Shown here: piece by piece, positions 1-12,480 of the stretch | Position numbering within the stretch: the stretch's first letter is position 1 | How the letters are laid out: each line of letters begins with the position of its first letter | NCBI RefSeq assembly: GCF_949628215.1 | Contig: NC_134288.1 | Location: forward strand, 6,749,182-6,813,181 | Reading direction: 5' to 3' | DNA: 64,000 nt | Origin: Phalacrocorax aristotelis | Taxonomy: Eukaryota; Chordata; Aves; Suliformes; Phalacrocoracidae | The notes under the pieces: model-generated | Told to the model about the DNA's origin: nothing | The model's database searches: none | The model's input: only the letters and a program-made list of their open reading frames with translations | Program-made: the position numbers and the translations under genes

Positions 1-3000
1 ACCATGATGTGGCAGTGCTCTGTGCCCCATCAATGGGCCAGCTTCACCAGAGCTTCTTGAAGACCTCATGCGTGAGACTGAAATAATATTTATGCCTTCC
101 CAAGTGTCCAAACATCTTTGCTCTTTCATTTCTGTGCCTCCAAATGTAATAGTATAATGCTCAGGCTGTGTTGCAAAGTGCTCTAGGGATTAGAAAAAGT
201 TCCTATAGATTATCTCTCAGGACAAATCTAAAGTCTTGTCTAACTCTTTTCTCTGGAGGCTTATGAGAGGCAATAGCTGCTAGATTAGCAGAGATAGGAG
301 ACATGTATAGGAGTGGGAGAGTGAATCAGCTCAAGATGTGTGAGCTGGTTTTTATGAAGCAAGAGAGCTCCAGCTCCAGGAATTCTGTAGATTGACATCT
401 ACCTCAGACACCTCTTCTGACTCTGAAGTGTTTGAGTTGCTTTCCACTGCTTCACCGGCCTGGAACAAAACCCTGGGGCTGGGGAGAAGGCATGAAGTGT
501 CAGGGACAGTTTGTACCTGGGAGAAGCTAGCTGAGTCCTCTGAGCAGGAGGCTGAGGTTATTGCTCGGAGGGAGCTGGAGCATGCTCTGCAGCAGACCCT
601 AAGGCACAGAGATGACGGAGCTGTTCTCAGGCCTGGTTCAGCCCCACTGCTATGAACAAATTGTGCTGACAATGCAATACACTTGGCACTGGCAAGAGCT
701 TACCTCTGCCAGAAATTTGGCTAAGCAGCACCAGTAGAAAGTGGCACTTAGCTTCCCAGTGCTGGGAATTGGTCTTCATGGGATTTTTCAGGCCATGAGG
801 GCATACAGTATGATGTTCAATGCAGATGGTGTAAGCCCCTGATGAACTGGAATTTCGAATGGATGTCCATTAACAGGGCTTTTTGGCTTCTCCAGAGCTG
901 AGTTTGATCCCTGGACTTTCTTAATCTTAGGGAAGTGTCCCTTGGTCTCTTATTTTTAAATCCACAACACTTTGTCCAGCCTTGTGATATGAGCATTTAT
1001 CTTCTCAAGCTCATGGGTAAAAGCATTTTCCTTGCCTCCTGGTTATTTGCTATGGGACAATGGTAACTCCCAGCTCTAGCAGCTCCAGCTACAGAAGTTA
1101 ATCATTAAACAGGGAGGATGGAGATGCTTGGGGTGCATATGTAAAGAAAAACAGGGCCAGAGGCCCTGTGTGGGCAGGGGAGCGGGAAGGAGGTGCTATT
1201 TGGGGAGAAGGGGAAGAGAAAGCAAGGGCGTCTGGACAATGGTGGGACTGTTGCATCAGTGCTGGCCTTGCAGTTTGACTCCTCAGTCAAAACAGATGAG
1301 CCATGAAGCTCAGTCAGGAGAGGATGCTAGGAGGGCATGTCACAGCAGAGATTGTCAGGGCTCAGTGTAGTAAAGACTATCCTGAGCCATGTATCATGGT
1401 ACATGGTAACATCACTGTACTCCTACCTGGGTTAGGTTATGCCAGCTCAGCTTGACACAGCAAAAATGTAGGGAAAAGGCACTCCCACCTGTGGGTCATG
1501 AATGAAGCTCACTTCCCCTGATAGCATCACTTCTTAATGCAGAAAACAAGGATGGTGTGCATTTCATGAAGGGAGGATTTCTTGAATTGCTCATTAGCAA
1601 CTTAAAGAGCTACAGCTGGAGAGATCAGGTGTCAGATCCACCCCCCTCTGCTTAGACCCCTGCAGTCTGTTTCCTTCCCTTGCCATGGCTGCAAAGCCAC
1701 CTGCATTGGTGCCAGCTCACTATGGACATCTCTTCACGAGGAAGCTGGTGTGCCACAGGGATGTGCAGCTCTCCTTGGTGTGTGATGTGACCATGGCAAG
1801 CAGGAGCAAGAAGCCCAAAGCTTGCTCAGGCAGCTTGCCCAGAGACTTTCCAGCCATGGGATGAGGATGGGGGGAGCAAGGCTCTGAGGAAGGCTTTTGA
1901 GCAGGCTACTGTGTGCTGCAGAGGCAGGTGGCCGCTCTCTGGTGGAGCAGCCATGCGTTGTTAACTTCTGCTGCAAAGAGCTGCCCAAAGCAGCAACCAA
2001 GGGACTTCCCAGTGCAGCTGTCAGCAAACTGCAGCCTTTGCACAGGCTGGTCCCTGAACCTCCTGCTGAGAGGGGAAAGGAAAGAGCTTCAGACAAAGTA
2101 AAGTAGCTGAGAGAGGCTGCTACCAATGCCAGAGCCTCCTGAGCTGTTGAGGTGACTTGGGCACAACAAGGTTGCTGGTCTGGTTGATGTGGTCTTTTCA
2201 GTACCGGTTTTTGGGGTGTAGATCACCAAATGGTTTCAGAGAAACTTCAGTTCAGAGCAAAGGTGCTCTGGGCTACCCTTGCAGTATCACAGCACGAGCA
2301 TATCTGCTCTCTCCAGCATGAGAAACAAACACATAGACAAATACAACTTGTACTCCAAATACGATCTAGAAGTGCCTTTAAGATTAAGGCTCCTTTCAGC
2401 CCTCGTGGAGCTGAAACTCCTCAAACAGCCTCAGAAAAAGGCTGCAAATACCATAAAGACTGAAGAATTCAGGAAGATGTGAAGAGGGGGATTGTTTTTT
2501 CAAAACTAGTCACTCCTGCAGTCTTATAATGGGCAACTCCATAACTTGGGTCCATTGTATATCAAATTTTTATGTTGGCTTTAATAAGTATTTATTTTGT
2601 CCTAGCCCTTCAAAGGTACTAATTTGCTTTGTCACTAGGCCCTTTGAAAGCAGCTTGATACTTTAAGGTAACCTGCCAAAACTGTCTTCCAGGAGAATAA
2701 ATGAGTTGTGGTGAGGACACGGCCTCTTCCTGTGTGCAATTTAAGTAGCTGGGTGCTAGCATTAGAAAATTCAATAGTGTTCTAGTGAATAAAGGGAAAG
2801 TACAATAAGCCATTAAATAACTTGCTAATGTTTCAAAAAGAGGATGAAAGCCCAGTGTTGACAAGGTTCCTCCATCATCTTCCACATAGCTAAAGTGAAT
2901 TCACAATCAAGCTCCAGTCTACCATCAAAGGGGGTGGGTTAATCAAGTGTCTATGTACATACTCACACTCACGGTCAATTTCTAAAAGCATTTTTTTTTA

Positions 3001-6000
3001 ACATGTAAAAATTGCTTTTACCAGTGTAGACAAAAGGTAGGGTTTGTTCAGGCTATGAACTGCTGAATCAAAAATTGTGGCTATAAATTGAGAAGCTGCT
3101 TTTGGTCCCTTTGTCCAAAGACTAAATGCTTCAGAGCAAAATCACAATAAGTGATTTAGAGAATGATCAATAACATTAGAATCAACTGGCAAAGAAAAGA
3201 CCCTGCATCTATAATGTATTTTCTAGACATTATTAAATAATACATCACAAGCAAACTCCTGAGTGATGAATTGGGCAGTTGTTTGCAAAAGGTGATAAAG
3301 CCAGGTACTATCCTTCTGCTCTCCTGAGAATGTGACTAGTGCCCCGGTGGAATAAGTCTCGTTCCTATTGGAAAATGGTCATTAGGTAGAGCCTAAACGT
3401 GTTTTGATGCCAAAGGTACATATTTCCTATGTGACTGAGCCTTGGAGCCATGCTGATCTCTAGGTAGACTCACTCTAATCTTGAATCAGGGAGTCAGAGT
3501 TTTCTTATCTAGTCTCAAATGGCTCTGCATGTGGGATGTTTGGTGCCTCCTCATCAGCCCTGCTCTGGGAAGGCTCAGCTGGCTAGTGGGGGCAATAAGG
3601 CTGTGCCTGAGGAAGAGGAGGCTGGAGCAGTGGTCCTGGGCATGGGATGACCAGTGTGATGGGGCTCTGAGCCTGCCCTTGTGCTGTGGGAGTGGGATGG
3701 GGTGACTGCCGGTGGGCTGCAGCATGCTCAGCCTGTCCCAGTGCTCTGCACATGCTGGTGCAGAGCTTGCGCTTTTCACACGGTGGTGACTGGGCCGAGA
3801 CCTCTGTCTCCCTGAGCACACTATCTCAGCTGACATCCTCTGCCCCCCATTTGAGCAGAGGAATAGGAGTCTTTAAAAAACTCTTGTTCCAGGTTTTCTC
3901 CCAAAAAGCTGGTCTAGTGGTATCTAGACAGGCAGAGCTCCAATAAGTGAGTCTGCCAGGGGACAGCCTGGCAGTGAGGGGGAAGGGAAAGGCATTTGCC
4001 TAGTTATCCACTTTTACCTAGTTATACTTCACCTCTCAAAAAAAAGCCTTTGAACATAAAATTCAGCAGTGACTTACAATTTTCTGGCTTTGTTTTAAAA
4101 CTAAGGCAATTTTTTCTAGCCTGCAGATGTAACTGATCTTTTACCTTTGGTTGGGTTGTTTGTTTAAAGAAAGATAGAATATGCTGTCCATTGATCTGTC
4201 TTCACCCTGAATTTCACTGTTAGTGAGGAGGGCAGGATTAACTGTTGGAGAGCAACACTTCCTGTCCCAGCAAGTTTAATGTGTTTTCCAGTCACCGCAC
4301 TGCTCTTGCAAAGCAATTTGTGTGAGATTTCAGCTAGACCTGGCAGTTCTGGCATCCCTTTAACCTCCAGTATCTAAATTGAAAGTGCCAGTCGTGTCCC
4401 CAGACACTGCATGTTGGGGGGATGGCATGTGGGACCCTGCCTTCCTACAAGGACCAAGCTGAGGCTGGTTGAGCTCAACCCAGCTCAGCTCCTTAACCAC
4501 AGTGGCAAGTTAAGAGGCTTTCAAATGCAATTAGACAAATGCATGGGAGAAAAATCCAGCCATGTCCATTAAACAAAATGATCCTTTCTGGCTCAGGGAG
4601 GAGTCCCTGAGCTGCAGAGCTGGAGTCTGGAAGGACTGTTAACTTTATGTTCTTCTCTAAGCAACTTCTGTTTGCCACTGTTGGAAATTAGGTACTGATG
4701 AAATGGTAATTGGTTTAAATTGTTTTCATATCCTCTTACAGCAGACTTTCAAGCATTGGTGTTTGGAACCAACCACCAAAAGGTGAAAGGCTCTGTAAAT
4801 TATCATAAATGCATCCAGCCTTAGTCTGATAGACCCGGAGAAGTTTTTTCATTCCATTTTTGAGTGAGCTGCATTAACAGCGCATGGCTTGGTTTTGGTA
4901 GATGCTCATGTGGTTGAAATCTGGCTGACAAGCTTGTTCAACTGCAATTGCAAGGACTCTCTGCAATTCAGCCTCCGTTTCTAGCACACCTGGAGAGGAG
5001 TCAGCAAAATAGAGATGCTGGCAGGGGTGAGATGAAAGCCATGCTGTTTTAAAGGAAAGTAAAATGCAAATAAGCAAGGGAAGATACACACCACACTTCT
5101 CCTCTTTCCTTAACAGAGGAGAGTACATGACTGTCCTATTACTGTGTCCTCATGGGCTGTCAGGGTCCAGCCACTGCTGTTCTATTTAGAAATTATCATA
5201 TCTCCCCTTAAGACCAAACTGATTTGAAATAACCACCAAATGATGCATGATATCATCAGTATCGTATCTGAATAATGATTGACCACTAGCCCACCCATTC
5301 CTTTCCTGATCTGAGAGCTGATATAAAATACCCTGGCTATACAGGCAGCAGCAAAAGCCCAAGACCCATTTCAGTTTCCGCACTTGAGGGTACCACAGCA
5401 CCACCATCTTTTCTTATCCTTGGAAACTATGCAAAGGTATCACTGGACCTCTAAATCTTAAGACTGGTTTACTGTTCTCTTTAGCAGTTTTCTTGCTACT
5501 TCCTTTGTTTTCAATTTTCTTGGTCTTTCACAGCAGGATCTGACACCAAAACTCAACTCCATTGTAATGACAAATTCAAGTAAAGTATTTCTAACTTGTT
5601 TCACATATCCTTATGTGGAAGGACCACGTCAGCGTGAGCTTAATGCAGAAAACTGTTACTGAGACAGCTAAGGACGCTTTTTGGAGCGGGTTGGCTGGAG
5701 CTATTTTTCATGTAATATTAAAGGATATAGTTTAGCTGGATGTCACATTTAGTAAAATAAAAGGGTGTCTTAACCTGAGGGAGACCATAGGCTGTGTGCT
5801 GGTGCTTCCCCTTAAGTGCTACGGGGTTTAGTCTGCCTGAGCTCTTCCTTGGATGCACAAAGCAAGGATGGAAGAGAGCAGTTGAGAGAACGGGGTTGGA
5901 TCCTTCTTATCCAGCAGCATAGTCACAGCTGTATTCTGCAAAACCGAAGCACTGCAGGTACTTCTCTTGTATGCAAATTCATAGCAGAGGTGAGCTGGTA

Positions 6001-6900
6001 GCTGCAGAGGGAGCAAAACTGGCTGGTGCATACATTGCAGTCTGAGCAGGCTGCATGCCCAGAGAGCATACACCAATCTGACAGATCTTGCATGTAGAAT
6101 AGACCTAATTCTCTCTCCTCAAGGTACTCATGGAACAGAGGCTCCTCAGTGTGGTAACTGCAGCCCCCGGATTGCACAGTCCTAGGCTTTGCAGCGGGGG
6201 CCTGGTGTTCAGCTCCAAAATAAATCTGTGGGTAGAGACGCACTGAAGACTCTGGGAACTGGTTAAATTTCATTGGTGTCAAGTTTTATATCACAACCAG
6301 AACATGACTTGGCTTATAGGAAAGGAATGACAATTGGTGCCTGTAGGTTCAGGACTTGCTAACAAGAGAATTGCTCTCTTCTGTGCTGGGACCATCCTGA
6401 AAGCTGCTTCATATGTGGTCACTTTGGTTCTCTAATAATTCATGGAAAAAGATGGTTAAGTGGAAGTAGCAGCTGGTGAGGGAGCAGATGGTGCCACCTG
6501 CATCATCAGATGTTTTATCACATTCTCTTTTTTATCCCACAAAGAGAGGCTGGGAAGTAGAGGAGAGCGTGGGAGATGGTGTAGGTTGTGAAGGTGTGAA
6601 AAATCACAGGTAGTAGCATTGCTCCCCTACTAGGCTGCTGTTTTGCTCAACACTGGGTTAAGCAAGTACTTATGCTTATGAGAAGGTCTGTGCCCACATG
6701 TGCTTGAGACTGTGATGCTGCATTTGGGAAGTGTAAGGCTTTGGAGCAAGCTGGTTGTCCCTGCTGGTGGCCAGGGATGAGAGGATTACCAGTAAACCTC
6801 CAGGCAGGTTAAACTGAGCTATCTGGATCACAAGCAAACCCCTAGATGACCAGCCTGGACATCACTTCCTAATCCTATCCCAAAGAAGGTTGAGAGACCC
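1..6900. other. intergenic DNA, no gene recognised
   Basis: Open frames are short and overlap on both strands. None shows a recognisable protein family. The best plus-strand frame near 395-655 gives an acidic Ser-rich then Glu/Arg-rich peptide but lacks an ATG and supporting structure. No recognisable transposon was seen. Confidence 0.7.
3041..3300. promoter_or_regulatory. candidate conserved non-coding element
   Basis: This AT-rich, CpG-free stretch without long open frames has homeodomain-like and SOX/TCF-like words (ATCAATAACATT, CACAATAAGTG, CTTTGTCCAAAG, ATTATTAAATAATA). It reads like developmental enhancer DNA, but that judgement is compositional only. Confidence 0.2.
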
Positions 6901-6904
6901 TGCG

Positions 6905-6940
6905 ATTTGCTAAATTTGCTAAATTTGCTAAATTTGCTAA
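6905..6940. repeat. 9-bp tandem repeat (ATTTGCTAA)x4
   Basis: Four perfect tandem copies of ATTTGCTAA lie between unique flanks. It is a short AT-rich satellite typical of slippage, with no sign of function. Confidence 0.95.
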
Positions 6941-7414
6941 AGGGTCCAATTTCATTGTGTGAGTTCTGAACCCATTGAGTGGCTTCTGATTTTTCTGGGG
7001 TAGTATTTGAGGTTTTTGAAAACTACACAAGTGATAGGCCTTGGGTCCAAAGCAGGAAGAGGGTTTATACTCTCAGTGTATGCACTACACAAGCTCAAAG
7101 AGCAGTTTTTTAATGCCCTACCTATAAAGGACCTGTACCAGAGTCCAGCAGCAGCAATACAGATTTGAATGGATATTAAAACATAACATCCCCTAACTGT
7201 ACTCAGGGGAGCACAGCTGGCAGGGGGGCAGTGATTTGCAGGATGCACACAGGAAGATGAGCCAGTAGTGATATTTCATACAGCAAAAGTTACGGAGCAG
7301 GAAGTGCAGCAGCTGGGTGTGCTGCTGGAGGCAGGCGACCCGTGGCAATTTCTTTCCTCACCTTTATTTCAGCTTCTGCTCTTAATTTTGCTCATCATCT
7401 TTGGCAGTTCTGTC

Positions 7415-7860
7415 CATCCATCCTCCTGTTGTCCGGGCAATTGCTTAGCGGTGACAACATTCAGATGTTAACGGAGCAGACGCTGTGGCAGACCGGTAGC
7501 TACATGGCAGTTGTTTATGTAGCAGTCAGCAAAGCCATTCACTGCTCCGGGTTAATATTTCAACAGGTCGGATGGATGGGAGGGTGGGATGGCAGGAGAG
7601 TGGGTGAGGAGGTTGGCAGTTATCAAGCACTAAGCCCAAGAGGAAGAGGAACGTGTGTGACTACAAAAGAGGAGGAAGCCCATTGTGTCTGAAACAAGAT
7701 GGAAGATGCCACCCGACGAAGCTGGCTAACTGGTGATTAATTAGAGGCACGCTTTGAATTCCATGTCTAGTTTAGCATTAACAGCATTTCCGTGTCTTGT
7801 GGTGAGTCGTCTCGCTTGGTGGTTTCATTGTCTGGGCTTACGTGGAGCAGGGAGGGGTTT
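7415..7860. promoter_or_regulatory. candidate conserved non-coding element
   Basis: The stretch mixes retained CpGs (TCCGGGCAATTGC, GACCGGTAGC, CCCGACGAAGC, GAGTCGTCTCG) with TAATTAGAGG, GACAACATT and GTTAATATTT words, unlike the CpG-poor neighbourhood. CpG retention in intergenic DNA can mark constraint or a hypomethylated enhancer. Confidence 0.25.
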
Positions 7861-8074
7861 TCTCACAAAACTTTTGGAATTGAGTGAACATGTGTAAATC
7901 TCAGCTTCCACTTGAGGCAAAAAATAAGGAAACAAAAAAATCCCAGAGGTGGAACAAATTCAGCTGTGGACTCATGAACAGAAGAGAAATAAAAAAATCA
8001 GTTTGGAGTGTTTTTGAAGTGTATGGAGGAGTTGTGGGTTTGACTACTCTGCTAGTTATATTACATTAGTTTGA

Positions 8075-8104
8075 CGTCTGGGCTTTCTGAGCCCAGCCCA
8101 GACG
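8075..8104. repeat. inverted repeat with two competing hairpins
   Basis: CGTCTGGGC (8075-8083) is the exact reverse complement of GCCCAGACG (8096-8104), with a 12-nt loop. A shorter stem, TGGGCT (8079-8084) with AGCCCA (8090-8095), uses overlapping bases, so the two folds partly exclude each other. No terminator or RNA gene family is recognised. Confidence 0.85.
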
Positions 8105-8868
8105 CAGGCAGTGTCTGTAAGGTGTGTGGGTTGTATTCCAGGCATGTCTGTGGCTCTGTATTAGTGTTTATAGGAAGTCAATGAGATGGAACTCAATAGA
8201 GAAAAGGAAGACTTAAGAGTCACTGGAAGACAAATGTGAAGGCCTGGCACTCAATAACTTCACTGAATCATATCTTTTGTTGCTGTACCTTTCTGGGTAG
8301 CAGGAATACAAGAAAGGCAAACAGGTCTGTATGTTTCAATAGGCTGTTCACCTTCCCCTTCAGAGAGGGGGGATGTTTTATTTCTCTTTTTATAAAGATA
8401 TCCATCCTCTGCTTGGTATGAAGTCAAGCAGCATCATGAATCAGGGGGAAGTTGTCAACAGAGATGAAGACTGGATTGCTGGAGGTGGTGGAGGAGGGAA
8501 AGTGGGACACTGCAAACACACTGAGAGCTGCGGAGAGCACAAGTGTGTGTGTGCATGCACAACTCCAGCGGGGATGCTGTTGCAGTGTCTGAGTTGGTCC
8601 AGGCTGACTCACAACTTACCTTTGCTCCATGGACTACAGTTGTATTTTGTCCAAATGGCTTGAGCACCCCATGAGCACATGCCCTTGGCAGGTACAGATT
8701 GGGCCCGGGCTGGGCAAATTCTGCAGGGAGGGAACAGTGCAGGCTGTTCTTCTAACTGAATCTGTGAAACTTGCCCCATTTCTCCTGTCTTATGAAAGGG
8801 GTGATAAGATGGAGCTGCCTACAGTAACAGGAATTAGCTGCAAAACTGTGTAAAACTCAGGTAGCTTC

Positions 8869-8886
8869 TTTTTTTTTTTTTTTTTT
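8869..8886. repeat. homopolymer T18
   Basis: This is an uninterrupted run of 18 T. No retroposed sequence or target-site duplication was recognised beside it. Confidence 0.95.
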
Positions 8887-9157
8887 AATAAGAAACCACT
8901 TTTCAGGTGGCTTCAGTACCAAAATAAGCTTGAATAATAAGTGCAAGAGAAATAAAAGTGCAAAGCAAAAAGCTCAGGGAGAGCTGTTCAACCTGGGGTG
9001 GGTTTCTGGAGATGTCAGGACTGCTGGAGCACAATTGTCTTTCTGAATTTTCAAATAATTTTACTGAAACTTGTTACCAGCTAGATGTATGGAAATGTGA
9101 AATGGCAATACTAAAAAGTTTCTTTGTTAATTGATAAATATAATTAAGGGTACCACA

Positions 9158-9203
9158 TTAGTATTAATTTATATGGCTAATTAACGTATTTAATTTATAC
9201 TAA
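9158..9203. repeat. AT-rich inverted repeat (12-bp arms, one mismatch)
   Basis: TTAGTATTAATT (9158-9169) pairs with AATTTATACTAA (9192-9203) with one mismatch across a 22-nt spacer containing CTAATTAACG. Surrounding DNA (9040-9260) is rich in TAAT cores, the usual homeodomain contact. Confidence 0.8.
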
Positions 9204-10439
9204 TGCATAGTCTTACTATAACCCCCAGTAGTTCTGCTTCCTGAACAGTATGTTTTTGTATACTATCACTTTGTGGATTAAGCAAACACTTTTGAACAAC
9301 GAAGTACCAAGTCTCTTGAAACTGAATAGATGCAAGACAGAACTGATGATGTACAGGACTCTAATACTTTAACTATATTCCCTACTCATTTTCACTAAAC
9401 AGCCTTTGTAACACAGGGGTTTAACACTTCTGTTACTTCAAACATATACCTCTAGGAGATGTTCAGATAAAGTAGATCTAGGTTAACTGCCCAGGACAGA
9501 TATTTAATTTATGAGCATGTGTGAGCATTGAGACCCAGGGCCCTCATCCTGCCCTCTCCTGCACACAAAGGAGTTTTCATCCTGTAGCCCCTCACTTGCC
9601 TGAGGGTTCAGGTACGTCTGCTCCACACTAATGTAACAAGCAGCTATTTCTTAAAGGTGGATGTTTTTAGGCTGCCAAGTGTCCTTTGTCACAGCATAGA
9701 TGGATGTGTGTTTTGCAATGCTTCCTCCTCCCTTGTTATGGACGTGACAGGCTGGCCTGGGTAGGTTCCCAAGAGACGTCAGCGAAGATGATCTGGAGAC
9801 ATCTGGATGTCATAGCTGCGTGGGGAGGACAACAGAGCACATGGCTTACACCCTGAGGACCTGGGCTGTCCCGTACTGAGAGCTGAGGAGGTTGGATGTC
9901 TGCTCTTCTCTGAATACGGCACCCTACTCCAACAGAGGATGCATGAGTGCTCCTGCCTCATGTAGATGCTTTGAAGAACAAGAGCTTTGTGCTTGGGAAA
10001 GCCCAGATTGCAGCAATGAGTGAGCACTTGCCCAACAACTTCCTCCCATGCAGGCTGTGGCAGTTTGCCATTAAATTCCCAGACCAAGAAAATATTGGCT
10101 GATTTCCCTCCTGCCAGAGGAAACACAAGCTGCATTGCTTCCGGCTGCAGCCCAGCTCTCCCCCGGCTCCGGAGCCCTCCTCTCCCCTGGCTCTCAGGCG
10201 CTTGTGGGCATGTAGTCACAACAAGATCAGTCCCACAAAGAGTGGGGGTTTGCTGAATTCTGCCTTTTATACAAAATTCGGCCATGGTCACACTGCAAGT
10301 TTGAATATGGTTGAACTCAGACTGTGACTGAAGTCCCAGGGCATGAGGACCGGTCCCATGTTCACATGGAGGCCGTAACGCCAGCCTGAAGCCCTTGCTA
10401 CAGGCCCTAGACCTACACCTCAGTGGTCCAAAGGGATTA

Positions 10440-10965
10440 TCTCTGCACACTGCTAGATGCTGAGCTGGCACTAATTACAATTTTGGTAATTGCTCTAAAC
10501 TCCACTGCCTTGTTGCTTTCCATAGGCAATGTTTGGCCATGGCTTTTGCTGAAGCGGGGGACCCTTCTTGGAAGCTTGATAAAATCTGCAGGGAGACACC
10601 TGCCAATCTTCATACACAACATCTTTATTTTAATTTATTGGCAGCATTTAGAAGAATTGGCTTCTATGCAGCATCAGTTGGACTTCATTAAAATAATAAG
10701 AGAGCTAAGTTAGTAAAAACAAACCTGGCCAGCTGGCAGCCTCAGACTTTTGTCAGGACTGATCTACGCTGGAAGATATAGATTTAGTCCATCTACAGTA
10801 ATAAAGTCCCATGATCCCATGGTTAAAATGTCTTTTTCCCTGCTAGCTGATGCAATTCATTAATTATATGACATTTCCACAATGATTTCTCCAGAAGAAG
10901 GCCCTGAATGCCAAGGTTTACATTACATTTTCAATTACAAAGTTATCCATATGGTGACTCTGCAG
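10440..10965. promoter_or_regulatory. candidate conserved non-coding element with paired homeodomain sites
   Basis: ACTAATTAC...GGTAATTGC (10471-10493) contains AATTAC (10473-10478) and its reverse complement GTAATT (10486-10491), a typical paired homeodomain arrangement. It is followed by TTTATTTTAATTTATTGGC, ATTAAAATAATAAG, and ATTCATTAATTATATGAC near 10855. Regulatory role is inferred. Confidence 0.3.
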
Positions 10966-12079
10966 TATGTACAACTGCTTAACGTGCATCCAAGCCCTAC
11001 TGCAATGCTAGCAGGCCTTATGATGTGCTGGCAAATCCATTTCTGGATGTGGGTCTCTTGCTGGGTTTCCACACTGGATGCGTGCTGGGGATGGCAATTA
11101 GGTGTTCCCTGCAGGAAAACTGTTGGGAGTTGAAGCACAAATTCTTGTGTCCTTTTGGGCCACCAGACTTTAATAGTCTCTTGAGCTGTGAGGGTAAGTT
11201 TAAATCAGAATTACAGCCCATCAATGGTCTGAGAAACAAGCAGTATTATGGGTAGGATTTTAGACTAAGACAAAAGGGCTCAGCCCAGGCATAGACTTTC
11301 CAGGCAGGCTCCAAGGAGCTAGTGAAGGGCCAGAGCCCATCTCCCACCCCCTGCTGGGACATGCGTGTTCCCATTGCAACACCTCTTTTGCCCCAACTCC
11401 CCTGTCGCAGGGTCAGCCATGCGGATACCCAAGTGAGGGGCAAAGCTGCAGGGTGTGGTGCTGCAATGGACACAGAGTTGGACAGAAGAGGGGGATCCTG
11501 TATTGCATGGTGCCGTGTTGGCCACATTGGTATTTCTTCATATCAGGGCTGGTCCTACCCACACAGGATCAATTGCCTCTGTAGAAGTTGCTTAATTAAC
11601 CACTAGTGTGAAGCATCCAAGTTGTGATTCAAGTACTACTTGGTCTGAGGAAATGTCTTGGTTTGGACAGACACCTTGGAGAAAACCTTGTTCACAGTTC
11701 TCAGGTGGTTTGCAGCAGTCTGATACTCAGTCCCATATGAACCAGCCTTGGTACTCCTCAGCAGCTCCTGCCTCTCCCAGACGTTGTGGTAACGCAGCTG
11801 GGCCCTGAAAGGAAAGCACAGATTTTTCCTTCGACAGCAGACAGCACTGGTGTGCGGGCATGCACCTGGAAGCTGATTCCTAGTGCTGTCAAACAGAAAA
11901 GTTGCAAGAGGACATGCCCATGGCTTGTCCCCTTGCTTATCTGAGGTGCAGGACCTCCCTGGCCCTCCTGCCTTGCAGGCTGCAGCGAAGCTCCCTGTAG
12001 CGCTGGGAGTCAGGAGTCAATGCTGTTTGCACAGTTGCACTCTGATTAGCTCTGCAATGCCTGTAACCTTAGAGTAGTA

Positions 12080-12480
12080 AACCAGTGGCATATATATAGT
12101 TGAACAATTATATGTATTGTGACTAAATTTCCCCCTGAAGATCTCATTCACGATGTTAGAGTGAAAGGATCATAAAATGAATTAATAGCTGATTCACTGT
12201 ATAATTTCCTAGTTCAATATACTTTAGTGTACCAGCTAAATGAGCCATACACAGCATTCAGCTCGGCCAGTTAACAGCTTTATCATTGAGATCTCAGGCT
12301 TAGAAATAAAAGCAATTCTTCTGAAGTAATTGCGTCTAATTAAAAGAAACATTTAAAAAGTGTAACCAAAAGGAATTCATTTCAAATGGAAAATTAATGC
12401 TGAAAAATAGCCCTGAGCTCTCTTGTCTTTGCTAATAGCTAAGCATTCTCAGAATAATTAAACTGTTTTGAAATGTTGAT
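12080..12480. promoter_or_regulatory. candidate conserved non-coding element
   Basis: About 400 bp of AT-rich, repeat-free sequence is studded with TAAT/ATTA cores (AATGAATTAATAGC, CGTCTAATTAAAAG, GAAAATTAATGC, AATAATTAAAC) and CAATTA words. It lies between two GC-richer stretches. In mammals the MAFB-TOP1 interval contains many deeply conserved elements, and this block has that appearance. Confidence 0.3.

Larger units (their letters stand above)
6941..12079. other. intergenic DNA, no gene recognised
   Basis: Apart from the repeats, hairpins and candidate elements listed separately, this is unique sequence. A 230-codon minus-strand open frame at 9779-10471 starts at GTG (first Met about 62 codons in) and matches nothing I know. 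There are no CR1-like or retroviral sequences by eye. Confidence 0.65.

Noticed and set aside
392-655. 87-codon acidic then Glu/Arg-rich open frame
   Set aside because: It begins at TTG, not ATG, has no clear exon boundaries, overlaps a longer antisense frame, and matches no family I recognise.
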